Assembly (NCBI GenBank): GCA_013146195.2
Contig: CM028379.1
Location: 59,965,693-60,029,692 of the forward strand
Direction: 5' to 3'
Length of the DNA stretch: 64,000 nt
Source of the DNA: Codonopsis lanceolata
Lineage: Eukaryota > Streptophyta > Magnoliopsida > Asterales > Campanulaceae
The notes under the pieces were generated by a model, which saw only the letters and a program-made list of their open reading frames with translations, was not told where the DNA came from and did not search any database. Of the stretch, positions 22,117-34,564 are shown piece after piece (within the stretch, counting starts at the first letter, position 1; every line of letters starts with the position of its first letter). A program made the position numbers and the translations under genes.

Positions 22117-22388
22117 CTAAATAAATGTTTGGAGGAGACAGCTTTTTGGGTATAATAGACAGGGGCACTGATTATGAAAAGCTCCTGCTGAGTTCGAGCT
22201 TCTCAAACCTCTGCAGAACGGGTATAATACGACCGGCCCGCTCTTGGCTCTCGCAGACATGGTGGACCACTTCGGATATACCATCCCCTTTCCTTCCCAT
22301 AGCTTTACGGATTGGTCATCTACCGATCCGCTCCCGATAGTTGAGGATCTCAAACCCCAGGTCCTCAATAATGTAATAAACCCCGTGT
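22117..22388 (+). pseudogene. Tat-type inter-domain remnant before reverse transcriptase
   Basis: A short open stretch between the gag remnant and the reverse transcriptase. One plus-strand frame reads through Gly-rich then VDHFGYTIPFP-type sequence up to a stop at 22388-22390. The position corresponds to the protease-to-RT linker, but no protease active site is visible. The assignment is positional. Confidence 0.35.
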
Positions 22389-22408
22389 AGTTTGCTATTA
22401 ATGATAAT

Positions 22409-23290
22409 ATGAATGTCTTTGCTTATTCCTTAGTTGCACCTACATTAAAAGACACATTAAATAATCATAATAATGAGTCATTTGATGAAATGGACCCAAA
22501 AGATAAAAAATATTTGCTTGAGCTTGTAAAGTCAGTTGAGCAACAGGAACAACATCACTCATCAACAGCAGCTGAAGACTTGGCCATCATCAATCTGGGG
22601 CTGAACAACCAAGTCAAAGAAATCAAAATCGGCAGCTACCTGCAAGGCTCTGAAAGGGTAGCACTCATTGACCTCCTCAAAGAGTTCGTAGATATCTTCG
22701 CATGGTCCTATGAAGATATGCCGGGGCTAGATCCAGCCATAGTCGAACACCGGATCCCCATATATCTGGATGCTCGGCCAATCAAGCAAAAGCTCCGCCG
22801 CATCAAGCCAGAATGGTCACTACAAGTAAAAAAAAAAAAGAAATCATGAAACAGTTGCACGTCAAATTCATTCGGGTAGTAAAAAAAATGATGAAAAAAA
22901 AAGAAAGAAAAAAAAAAGGAAAATACCCGATCGAGCTGTCCAATATAGTGACCATTCCTAAGCCCAATGGGAAGGCCCAGATCTGCGTGAACTTCTGCAA
23001 CCTCATCAAGGTGTCGCCCAAATATGACTTCCCTCTATCCAGTACTGATATTGTGATAGACGCCGTTGCTACTCACAAAGTCATATCCTTCATCAACAAC
23101 ATGCAGGGCTATAGTCAAATCAAAGGGCAGTAGAGGACCAAGAAAAGACCTCATTCACCACCCCTTTGGGAGACCTACTGCTATCATGTCATGCCGTCTG
23201 GGCTAAAAAAAAACAACGCTGGGGCTACTTATCAAAAGGCTGCCACCACTCTCTTCCACGATGTGCCGTATATTGTCAAAGAGATCCGGT
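22409..23290 (+). pseudogene. Tat-type reverse transcriptase fragment
   Basis: 22409-22849 carries LIDLLKEFVDIFAWSYEDMP and then IKQKLRRIKPEW, the entry to the Ty3 reverse transcriptase. 22813-23133 carries NIVTIPKPNGKAQICVNFCN and SPKYDFPLSSTDIV. A third frame to about 23290 has VMPSGLKKNNAGATYQ. The homology stops before the catalytic YVDD box, so the palm active site, RNase H and integrase have been deleted. Several frameshifts lie at A runs (22830, 22890, 22915, 23205). Confidence 0.8.
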
Positions 23291-23404
23291 CAGGAGATGA
23301 CATACCCCTCACAAACTAGGAAAAATAAGACCTTGTTCAGTCCTCCAATCTCAACGAGCTTAAAAGGTATTATGCTTGAGTCAATCTATCTGGCAAAGTG
23401 CTTC

Positions 23405-23570
23405 CCTCTCCAGCTCGCTAGGTTGAAAACCCGAAAGGGCGGCCTAGGCAAAAGTTAGAGCAAAATTAAAAAAAAAGGATCAACAAAAAGGAGAAATAAG
23501 GGCTCGCTAGGCTGAAAACCCGAAAGGGCGGCCTAGGCAAAAATTAGAGCAAAGATTAAAAAAAAATCAA
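23405..23570 (+). repeat. Doubled 3'-region motif of the Tat-type element
   Basis: CTCGCTAGGTTGAAAACCCG plus AAAGGGCGGCCTAGGCAAAA occurs at about 23411-23452 and again near 23503-23545, 92 bp apart. The word is visible in two almost identical copies after the point where pol breaks off. It marks the start of the 3' non-coding part of the element. Confidence 0.7.
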
Positions 23571-23866
23571 TCAAAAAAAAATTAGGAGAAAAAGGAGAGG
23601 GAAGGCACTCTTTGAATTCTCGCCATCCTATCTCCAGACTTCAACATGCAAGAGGCTCGACTGACAAAAGAAAAAGAAGAAAAACCACGACAGAAGCTCG
23701 CATTAAAATACTAAAATATAATATTACATGTCCTAAGGTGCAACTTAGGAATTTTTATTTAAGACATTTACATTATGCATTATGCCTGCACATATCTATT
23801 TTGCCTATACCCCCACTTGTTCCCCCCAATATTCCTTCATTTGCAGCTCAACCCCGAAGTGGTCTA

Positions 23867-25672
23867 TCAGTGCCTGCGGCGTCCACCTAGCCGGGCCCAT
23901 ATCCCCCTTCTGCGAGGTGCAGAGGAACCTCTATTCTCATCAACATGAGAGCCGTCGGAAGTATCTCCTTCCTCATCGTCAGCATCCCCATTTTCCTGGA
24001 CAGTTGTGTTGCTAGGACCGGCCCCATTGTCTCTAAAACCGGTGCCCCATCCAGTTTGAGGCGGAGGGGCGACCTCCTCGGCTCCCGGAGTGTGCTTTAC
24101 CGACTTCGCATTGCTAAGCCGAGGCATCTCATAATCATCATGCCTAACAGCATTGCCCATCGATGAGGCGGAGGGGCCGGCCTCCTCGGCTCCCAAGGAT
24201 TGTGTTGCCGACTCGCCTTCTGGGGACCTCATAATCATCATGCCTAAAACAGGTGCCCCATCCAGCTTGAGGGGGGGGGGAGCAGCCTCCTCTGGCTCCC
24301 AAGGATTATGTTGACGACCCGCATTGCTGAGCCGAGGAGCCGCATTACTGGGACCTGCTACGTTTGGTCCAGGAGCCACCGGGGTGCCGAGATTATGCAC
24401 CCGTCTGAAATCCTCCTGCAAGGCCTGAGGGATAACCAGCCCCGAGCTGGCAATATCTTCGCCTATTTCCATAAGGCGAGCATCTATACTAGTGGCAACA
24501 TGACGGCCGAACAAGTTTCTCAGTCTTCGCCTAATTTCGGGAGAAGACCCCTCTGCAATCACCATTATCCACGCCAAATACTCGTGGGACAGAAGCATGT
24601 AGTCGGAATACAAATAAGCCACTTGAAGCCTATCAAAATCCAGCCGCCACATTCTCTGGAAATCAAAGTCCAAAGTTACGTTATTCTCCATCTCCAAGAA
24701 CACGGGGCGAGTCATGTGCAGGATAACTTTGCTCCCTCCCAAGCGGCGTAATATTACATCCCGCCCTATAAAAAGAAGTCCTCCTAATACCCAGCATGAC
24801 AACCTAGGCATATCCAGCAGAATGCAAAAGGAAGCGCCGAATTTCCCAGTGATGAACCACCCAGGCTATATCCATAGAGCCTCTCCGAAAGAATCTCTCA
24901 GCCCAGTATAGTCAGAATAATTAGTTTGGGGGAAGCGGCCGCGAAAACCATAGAGCCCCGGGTCATACATTGCTCCATGAGGTACAGGAGCCATCACACA
25001 TAGAAAGTGTTCTTCTAGCCACATATGGATTAAAATGGGACTGCCGATAGGAAAAGTTCATCACCGGCGAAAGCATCGGTAGGCCAAGGTCTCTGCTAAG
25101 ATCACGGGACAATATTCGATCGGCGATCCGTGCTTGCAAAACAAGATCAACAACCCGCACGTCAATAAACCTGAATCGGCCTACCGGTAAATATCTCCCC
25201 ACCAAGCCAAGAAGAGAGGCGTCGATCGGCGCTCAAATAGTCCCACATCATTCTCCACGAACTCGTAAAAGCTTCGGGAAGAACAGTCAAATCAAAGTTC
25301 ACTCCGTTATAAAAACCCGGAGTAGCATCGCGAGTAGTACGGAACAATTCCCTAATTGTCATATAGGGACGTCTCCGAGGCGAAGGCACAACAATGAGGC
25401 AGTGGGCCTTTACCCCAACATCGCACAAAACTCCTCAGCGGGCACATCTCGTTCATTCCAAAGTTGAAGAGGTGGTCTTGAGGAGACCAGAACCTGGATG
25501 CCCCCCTTAACATATCCCAGTTAATAACAATATTTCTCCAGGATAGAAGACACTTGAAGCCAAAATATGGTCGAACCCGATCCGTTAAATCGCTCGAAGG
25601 AGCAAGAATCCGAGATCGAGAGCGGTTTAAGTAAATCTCTATTTCCAACGGAGTATGATATGGTGCAGCCAT
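23867..25672 (-). pseudogene. Antisense ORF of the Tat-type element
   Basis: Four minus-strand frames line up in order with small overlaps or gaps: 25672-25352, 25428-25162, 25205-24963 and 24811-23867. They suggest one ancestral protein of about 600 residues broken by three frameshifts. It starts MAAPYHTPLEIEIYLNR. Early it has SRFWSPQDHLFNFGMNEMCP, the W-P-x-FxFG-x-E-x-CP pattern of plant-mobile-domain-like proteins. The C-terminal third is acidic and repetitive (two RLSNA...EEVAPPP blocks) with a basic end. Antisense ORFs between pol and the 3' LTR are described for Tat-lineage elements; their function is unknown. A TATA box precedes it (25794-25801). Confidence 0.65.
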
Positions 25673-25791
25673 TTCAGCAAAATAAAAGGCTTATTTGACA
25701 AAGGAAATGAGTGACTGGGCAAGAGAGAAAACTTAAGGAAGCGAATGCAGAAAGAAAGAAGTCACGTGTGAAAGTTTACGTTGCCCGGCGT

Positions 25792-25802
25792 CCTTTTTAT
25801 AC
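25792..25802 (-). promoter_or_regulatory. TATA box for the antisense ORF
   Basis: On the minus strand GTATAAAAAGG lies about 125 bp upstream of the antisense ORF start codon at 25672. A CACGTG core follows within about 35 bp. The spacing fits a plant core promoter with a short leader. Promoter activity is inferred. Confidence 0.55.
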
Positions 25803-26971
25803 GCAAAATCAAAAGAAATCGACAAACAACTGTGAACAGTAATCGGAAAAGTTTCCCAGGAAAGCAAAATGGGCGCCACCCATGCTCACTCTTGGCATGG
25901 CGCCCAGTTTTGGTGTGGGTGGTGCCAACTTCGTTCAATACTGCCTCTTGAATCATTGGTGTCTGGTTTTACGTCCAAATCACTACTAGCGCCTCGTCGA
26001 TCCAGAGAAAACTTAGCGAGGCTATCAAAAGGAAAGGCTACGCATAATAGATGGGCTGCAATTATACTCCCATGCAGAGGAGGAGGCGGCTGCCTCTTCC
26101 TCTTCACAAATCACCGGAAAAGCCCCCTCAAAACCGAAGGTGTACTCCTTTTAAATTCATTTCTAAAATACAGCGTGCCATTACCCTTAGGAATCGATAT
26201 AGCTTTATTTTCTGCATGTATTTTGAATGTGCATTTTTCTCATGTCATTTAAAATTATATTGCATTACATAATCTATGTTTGTACATATTTTAGTTACAT
26301 ATAAAAAAAAGAAAGAAAAGAAAAACTAATATATGCAGGGAAAAGAAACTAATAATCAAAAGACGCTCTGCCTCTGTCAAAGCCACCTCCGGACCCAGGG
26401 GCCCACCATGCCGCCCGGCTCGTGTGCAGTCCTGCACTTGAAACACGACTCGATCCCATGCATCATCATCATGTCATCATCACGGCGTGCAGGTTTTAGC
26501 GTAGCATCGATACCCGATAAGAAAAATCATCAAAACGATAAAGCTTGTTGATCTTGGCAAAGCCTATGACGACCTCTTTGTATGTAGATACCTTGACTCG
26601 AGAGAAGAGGAAAAGAAGATGATTTTAAAAAAAAAGAAAAGAGAGAACATCAATCCAAACAGAAAAATAAATGATGCTAACCAAAAAAAAAAGATGATTA
26701 ATATACCGTGCGGGCATGATCAGGGACACGATACTCCTCAGGGATCTCGGCATCAGGAAGGACCTCCTCGATAGACTCGTCTGCTCTGCCTATCGGAAGA
26801 GTCGAAAAAGGCATCATCGGGCATGGAAAACTCCATTGTAGCATCGAGGAGAGAATAAGAAGACCCAGACTATCATGCCAGCCCGGTACGCACACGGCGG
26901 CAATCCGAGGAGAAGGAGGAGGAGGAGGATGGAGCATCGTCCTCAGAAAATCCTCGTATGATATTCTTGGG
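25803..26971. other. Internal Tat-type sequence upstream of the antisense ORF
   Basis: No gene is recognised. 25870-25935 has two GGCGCCACC/GGTGCCA-type palindromic words like those in the LTRs (44370-44405). An open minus-strand frame at 26698-27042 crosses the copia LTR border and is chance. Confidence 0.4.
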
Positions 26972-28187
26972 TGTTGATTCCTATGATTAGATTTGGTTGA
27001 GTCATCTTCGATTCTTTTTGTCTGATAGGCTAAAAGATGCAAATGCGTGCCGATTAATTAGTGTGGCAAGCTGTCTTAGAATCACTTTGTTTAGAATAGT
27101 TTCTAAGTGTTAGTTCTTAGGCGCTCACGAGCAAGCTTCTTGGCGACCCTTGAAGGACAAGCGGACTTTGAAGTGCTCAATTAAGCGGAAAATCAAATTT
27201 GGCCAAAATCAAGAGACAATGACACGTGTACACCTATTTAGATATTTTCGAAAATATCTAGTCATCATGTCTTCACGAGATAATTTTTTCAAGAAGTCAA
27301 CTACATAATGACAAGCTGTCGGGCGAATCTGAAAATCGAAGGCGAAGACATTACCGTTTTGGCTAAGAAGACTTTCCAAGGCTGCAAAGCACACTTTCTG
27401 ACGAAACATTACTACGTTTAGTAATGTCTTCTCACGCCTGCGCATCTCGATGGCGTGGGCGTTTCTTGTCTCAATCAGCGCCGAATTGCATTCAATGCAA
27501 AGAGCGTTGGACTCAATTATCTCGATTTGAAACCAACGGTCAAAAGGTCTCTTCTGGTATATATTCAAGTGTTGATTGAGATCGAAGAAATAACTCTTAG
27601 CATTAACTCTTAAGCTTCATCTTCATCACTCAAGCATTCAAGAGATCAAAGGACAAGGGCTAACACTTCACCAAACTTTTAAAGGCTGCCATCTGCCATC
27701 TTAAATTCTTTCTCGGCTTCATTACGTTTGTCTTTAAAGCGTTCTTTAATTACACACGTGTGGAGAACAATTATCTATTGATTGTCTCTCTCACCTCTAT
27801 ACACTTGGTTAAAAACTCATTTTGTACACGATCCATTAGAGATCTAAATCATAAACCTAGTGGATAAACAAGTGCACTTTTAAAATCCAAAGCTAACCAC
27901 TTTGGTAGTGGATGTAGTACTATTCACGATGCGAACCACTTCAAATTCTGTGTCTTGATTTAGACTCTTCTTATCTCTCACTTTAATTGATTGTGTTTAA
28001 GCATTACGATTCTGTACTGCCTTAACGGCACTTTTGATTATCTCGAGAATCGATTTGTTTTGCCTAAGCACTTCTATTCAAACCTTTCATAAATCTTTAA
28101 GTGCTCTTAAAAGAAAAGTTTTATAAAAACATAACTAGGCTATTCAACCCCCTTCTAGCCTAGATTGAGCCTATTTTGGGACCAACA
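26972..28187 (+). repeat. Sirevirus-type LTR, copy A
   Basis: Starts TGTTGATTCC and ends ACCAACA, followed by ATTGGTATCGAGC, a corrupted primer-binding site. It aligns over its whole length with 37694-38904 but with many small differences concentrated at CAG/CTG sites. Confidence 0.85.
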
Positions 28188-28250
28188 ATTGGTATCGAGC
28201 TTAATTCTTTGAAAAATCATTTTCCAAGATTAACCTCTTGAGAATAGATC

Positions 28251-31200
28251 CTATGGCTCACTATATCTTGCCTACTTCAAATACCGACCACGTCCCAATA
28301 TTGGGCGAAGGCCATTTCAGTATGGAAAGATAAGGTTATGAGATATATGAATTCTATTGACAATCGGTTGTGGCAATGTGTTACGACAGGTCCATATATC
28401 CCAATGAAGCCCAACCTACTTCTTTGAAGTAGCCGGTGGTCCTCTGAGATACCTAAATCTATGAGCGATGATGGACGGCAGCGAAGAAAGGAGGCTTGTT
28501 GAACTTCGGCAGACAAGGCTATTCATATTATATCCGGCTCTGTCGACACAAGCACATACCAACAAATCATCAGATGCAAAACTGCCAAGGAAATGTGGGA
28601 AGCCTTGGTGGAATATCTTGAAGGAGATCTACCCACGAAGGGACAACGAGAAAATACAACTATATTCAGCAGGTTCGACTCATTCGAGAAAAGATCTAAG
28701 GGAGACTCTTGGCAAGCCTACGACAGTTTTTGTGAGGTAGTAAATAGTTGTTACTCTTTAGGAAAAGAATATAGTATTAAAGAAGTAAATATGAGATTTC
28801 TAGCTTCTTTAGGAAGTTTGTGGCATGTAAAAACCACTTGCAATAAAAGAGTCAAAGACTTGAACTCCATGCATCTCGAAGCTTGTATGCGAGTTTAACG
28901 GTCTATGAGCAAGAATTACTTCAAGCTCAAAACGGGACAAACATTTTAAACTTCCTTCCTTTTACGCTATCTCCAGGAAATTCTGTTCAAGAAAGCAAAC
29001 CATCTACTTCTTCTTCAAGCGAGAATGAAATTCTCTCGACGAAACAATTTGCTATGTTCGTTAAGAAGTTTCAAAAGTTCTCAAAATTTAACAAAAGAAA
29101 GAAGCAAACCGGCGGACTTTCGAGAAAAGGCTGGCTGAAAACTCACAATAATGAGTTAGTTTGCTACAATTGCGAGGAAACACTGGTCACTTTGCTTCTA
29201 AATGTCCTAAGCCTAAATATGAAGCCTATAAAGGAGACCTTCTAAATCATTTTCTAAACATAGAGGTCTCTGGTGAGGACTTAGAAGAAAACCATGTAGC
29301 CACTTGGTTTGAAGCGATTCGACGAGGATGATGGTGATGACTCACGAGCAAGCACACATTTGTCTTGTTGCTCTAGAGTCACCTCCCACCTATGACTCGA
29401 GGCAGGTGAAGTTAAGTACTCTCCACTTTCAAGCTAACATAGAACAATCTTACGAAGAGCCTTCAAAGAAGAAATCCTCAAGGATGCTCAAGATATGCTA
29501 GAGGAATTCAATGAATTTAGGAAGGCCTATGTTAAGTTAGCTAAAAGTCATGAGAAGGCTGGGCGAGAAATCCATCTTTGGAAGCAGAGTTAAAAACTCT
29601 CCATGGAATCCGGCGAGGAAAGTATCAAGTTAAAAAGAAGAGAACAAGTTTCTCAATGAAAAGGTTGCTTGTCTTATTGATCATGCCAAAGAGTTATCTG
29701 GCGAGAAAGAAGAGTTGCAAAAAACCATTAACTCATGGAATAACTTCAACGGCGGTCTTTGATCAAATTCTTGGAGATCGAAAGCCCTCAGCAGAGATAA
29801 ATACGGGCTAGGATTCTCTAATGAAATCTCTAAGCGCAACCTCGAACAAGAAAATGAACATTTTACGGTGAATAGTAACATTCACACAATGCTGTATCGA
29901 AACCTAACAAGGGTAAAGAAGGAATTGGTTATCTTGCTACTCCTTATAAATACCACTAGGTTCAAATTAACGAAGCAGTGAAGCTTTGAAAGCAAAGCAA
30001 TCATCTGCTTGGAGATAAATCTTTGTTAAAGAGGTGCGGACTTACATGACCCTCCACCGGCATACGTGAAAGCAAAGGCTGTTGTTTCGAGGGCAGATGA
30101 AAAGTGCGCTCAAACCTATCGAGATTCATCAACGATACTACGAGATGGTGCCTGCTACGCGAGAATGTTGACACAAGCTTAAAGGAAAAATGCATGAGGC
30201 ATCAAAGTCTACTACCGACAAACATTCTTTTGCTAAAGCAAAGGCTGGCGCGTATCTGAGACTCGAAGCCTCATCTGAGATGCCTCTAAGCTTGCTTTGT
30301 TAACAAGGCTGCTAACCCAAGCTGCTGTTAAGAAAAGAAATGTTCAAAAACCTTCAAACATCGGCATAATCATGTAGACTTACGTAATTTTCATCAGCTT
30401 GTACATTTTGTAAGTGTTTTGGCCACTTGGTCCATGAATGTCTGCTGAAATCCATCATGAAACTTTCTTTGGATCCCCTATTCAAAAATCGAGGGCAAGT
30501 ATGGGTTCAAAAATACGCTAACCATTTGGACCCATAAAGGAAAATAAAAGGGGACCATGATTTTCTTACCTCTACATCTCGAGGTGTGCTTCATGGCTAT
30601 CTCAAACTTAGAAAAGAAAGATGTGTGGTATCTAGATAGCGGTACTCAAGGCACATGTGGCCAGGAGAATCATGCCTTCTCTCAAATATTTAAAGAGAGA
30701 AGGCCCTCAGGTCATCTTCGGAGACAATGCTAAAGGAAGAACAATTGGCTATGGATCCATCATTCGAAATCTCTCCATTGGAAAAGTCTCTCTTGTAGAA
30801 GGCTTGAAACATAATCTCTGAGTATTTCTCAGTGCATGACAAAGGGCTTATATGTCAATTCTCCTCAAGCAGATGTGATATCAAGGATCAATATCTTGCT
30901 CAGCCGTGGTTTCGGTCATAGACAAGGGAATGTCTATGTAATAGATTTGATTTGATGCAGCCTACGGTAAGGCTACTAATCTATGTCTTGTGGCAAACTA
31001 CGCTCAAGACAAAAAGAAATTGGCATAAAAGACTTCGGTCATTTGAACTTGAATATCTAGCCAAGCTATCCAAGAAGGTCTAGTCAAAGTTGCCCAGGTC
31101 TCTGACCATGATCGTTCGTGCAAAGCATGCCAGGAAAGCTTTCAAAAACGTCATTCAAAAGCAAACCCGGACTCTCAGCGACAAGACCTCTACAAGCTAG

Positions 31201-34016
31201 CACACATGGATCTTAGGACCGATCCTTGCTATTAGTTATGGTGGTTCGGATACACTAGTAGTAGTGGATGACTATACAAGATACTGCTTGGAGCCGAGAG
31301 ATGATGTCTTCTAAAGATCACACATACGATCTTCTTACTGACCTTATTCGAGAAGATTGCAAGCAGCAGCTTCGATGAAATCGGTGGCGTTCGATCAGAG
31401 CAATAGCGCGAGTTCACCAGCAACAATGGAATAGCAAAATCTTTGTGATGATCACGGTATTGGGCACAACTTCTCTGGCTAATAAGAACTCCACGACAAA
31501 AGCAGTTCTTTGAAAGGAAAAACAGAACACTTATCGGAAATTGCTAAAACTATGCTTCTTTGAAGCAAGTTGCCCAAACATACAGGCGGAAGCGTGTCTG
31601 ACTGCTTCACTTCCAAGCAGATCATTGATCAACAAATTTCCGCGGTAAAACACCACATGAACTTTGGAGGTAAAACCCCAAACATTGGATTTTTTAAAAT
31701 CTTAAATTTTGTAAATGCTTTATAGTCTACAATGGTAATGACTATAGAGCAAATTTGATCATAAAGCGGATGAAGGTGTATTTTGGGTTATGCCTTACAC
31801 TCCAGCTACGGGGTTTTCAACAACGTTCATTAAAAATAGTTGAATCTGTTCATGTTTCATTTGATGAATTTGATTTATTAGAGCCACATGTGGCTCCAAA
31901 TGTTCTTGATGACTTTGTTAATGTTGAGGCAGTTACACTGACCATCGACCTCTAGTATACCTAATCCTTCACCGGCAACTCAATCAAACATTCGACCATC
32001 ACTTCTTGACAAACGGGTCACCGAGAAGACTTCAACCTGCTCGAAAATCCGAATCAAGAACCTTTTGTTTCTCAAACGAAAATTCTATTCCTCAACTTAC
32101 TATGAGCCAAATTACGATCCAACTCTCATCAAGACACGGTGATCTTCTAGATAGCCTCCTTGAACCTTGTCATGAGAAAGAGCCCAACTCATCATATTCC
32201 TATTTGTCGCAAGAACATGCAAAGACCATCAATCTCTCAAATCATTGGTGATATTCATGTTGGAGTACGGACGGAAGATCTTCAAAATGAATGTATGTTA
32301 CGTCTTTGCATTTGTCTCGAGAGAAAAGGAAACAAGAAGATCGAAGAAGCTCTTGAAGATCCANNNNNNNNNNNNNNNNNNNNNNNNNNNNNNNNNNNNN
32401 NNNNNNNNNNNNNNNNNNNNNNNNNNNNNNNNNNNNNNNNNNNNNNNNNNNNNNNNNNNNNNNTACGGACGGAGAAGATCTTCCAAAAATGAATGTATGT
32501 TACGTGGCATGGGGAGAGCCAAAGAAGATGGATGAAGCTCTTCAAGATCTAAAAGTTGGCTAGAAGCCATGCAAGAAGAACTTGACAATTTGAGCGATGC
32601 CAAGTATGGAAGCTAGTCCCCAGCTTCTTTGATCATCTTGTCATTGGCACAAAATGGGTGTTCGAAACAAGAAGGATGAGGATGGGAACATAGTAAGAAA
32701 CAAAGAAAGACTTCGTTGTACAGGATATGCGTCAGAAGAAGGTATCGACTATGTGAAAGCGTTTGCTCGGTAGCAAGATTGGAAGCTATTAGAATCTTCT
32801 TAGCCTATGCTACATACTGAGGACTTTGTCTTTGTATCAAATGGATGTCAAGAGCGCATTTCTAAATGGTGATCTTCAAAGTGGTCTCGTTGCTCAACCT
32901 CCGGGCTTTGTGGAGAAAGAGAAAAGAAACTCACGTCTACAAGCTTAAAAAGGCTCTCACATGGTCTTAAGCAAGCTCTCGGGCACAGTATGAGAAACTC
33001 TATCCAAATTCTTAGTAGAACAAGGATTTGTGCGAGGCAAGATCGACACCACTCTCTTTATTCTTAAGCACAAAGGACACTCTCTACTAGTGCAAATCTA
33101 TGTCGATGATATCATCTTCGGATCGACTAATGAGAAGCTGTGCAAGCGATTCGAAACACTCATGACTGGCAAATTCCAAATGAGTATGATGGGAGAACTC
33201 ACATTCTTCTGGGTCTTCAAATTGACAATCCAACAAAGGAATATTCATCGGCCAATCCAAGTATGCTAAAGATCTTGTCAAAAAGTTTGGATTGGAAACA
33301 GCAAACACTTTTGATACACCAATGGCTGCTAAATGTAAACTTACAAAAGACTTACAAGGAAAGAAAGTCGATATCACCCACTATAGGGGGATAATTGGAT
33401 CTCTGCTCTACCTCACCGCCAGCAGACCTGACATAGTGTATGTTGTTGGGGTATGTGCTAGATTTCAAGCAGACCCTCGTGAGTCACATCTTCTTGCGGC
33501 CAAAGAATAATTAAGTATGTATCGGATACCACCAACTTAGGTATCGGTATCCAAGGAATCTTCTTTCAACAGTAGGCTACTCGGATGCGACTATCTTTGG
33601 TTGCCAAGTTGACGAGAAAAAGCACCGGATGGAACTTGTCAATTTCTAGGAGGCAGACTTGTCTCTTGGGCTAGCAAAAACAAGCATATGTTTCCAACTC
33701 CACCAGCGAGTACATAGGCTGGCTGGTAGCTGCTTCTTGTCAACTTCTCTGGATCAAACAACGGTTGGTGGATTACGACATCAAAGTAGCGACTTGATCA
33801 TGTGTGATAAGACCTCGGCAATCTCATCACCTACAATCCGTGATGCACTCCAAGACAAAGCATATCGATGTTCGATATCACTTTCTAAGGGACAATGTAG
33901 AAAAGAGAAACATTAGCATGAAGTATATCTCAACCGACCATCAACTGGCAGACATCTTCACAAAAGCTCTAGAAGCAGACAGGTTTGCTTATCTCGGGAG
34001 GCTTCGGTATGCTTGA
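28251..34016 (+). pseudogene. Sirevirus-type gag-pol, body A, error-riddled
   Basis: From MAHY at about 28251 the order is gag, second knuckle CTFCKCFGHLVHEC (about 30400-30450), protease box WYLDSG (about 30625), GAG-pre-integrase, integrase remnants, the 100-N gap, reverse transcriptase with YVDDIIFGSTNEK (about 33100), RNase H linker GSLLYLTASRPDIV (33390-33440) and the C-terminal DHQLADIFTKALE (about 33940-33975). Frameshifts occur every 100-300 bp. Because body B and the extra ORF right of 34016 are far cleaner, I think most of these breaks are sequencing or assembly errors. The real element may be much more intact than it looks. Confidence 0.75.
32364..32463. other. Assembly gap, 100 N
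   Basis: Exactly 100 N, a common placeholder length for a gap of unknown size. The sequence before it (from TACGGACGGAAGATCTTC, about 32266) and after it (from TACGGACGGAGAAGATCTTC, 32464) is the same stretch read twice, so two contig ends probably overlap here. Confidence 0.95.
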
Positions 34017-34398
34017 CCCAAGCGCTTAAATTTAATTTAAATTTAAAATTAAATTTTCAAGTTTTAAAATTAAGTTTTTTTATAAAATTTTAAGCAGACT
34101 TGATAATTTCTTTAAGCAGACTTGACAATTTTTCTTAAGCAGACTTATTACTTTTAAAGAGTAAAGTCAAGAATATATACAGTCACTAAGAGACAAAGGT
34201 AAGCTTTCTAAACTCATAGTTTTAGAGGGTTGTTTATGAAAATTGTGAGGGACTGATTTCAAATTTGGTTGAGATATTTTATGAAAAGGTATTTTTCTCT
34301 TTCCTAAAAGCCGTCATTCATTAAGTCTTGTCATCAAAAAGGCGTCTGACTTAATGACATTTCACAAGTCTCTATGACTGACGGCACGTCCTTTCGTT

Positions 34399-34404
34399 TA
34401 TAAA
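34399..34404 (+). promoter_or_regulatory. Internal TATA box upstream of the envelope-like ORF
   Basis: TATAAA lies 161 bp before the ATG at 34565 and is followed by a CT-rich leader (CTATTCTCTCTCTCTAAAAC), the usual look of a plant promoter and 5' untranslated region. Activity is inferred. Confidence 0.5.
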
Positions 34405-34564
34405 CCCTCAACCGCCAAAAATTCATTTCACAACACTGTCTCTGGCTATTCTCTCTCTCTAAAACTTTCGTCTCTCTAAAAATTCCTGGTTCCTTCGTCC
34501 TGTTCGTTAGTTCATTTTGCAGATTTACTTCCTTTTCATCTTCTACTTCTGCGAATCTTCTGCA

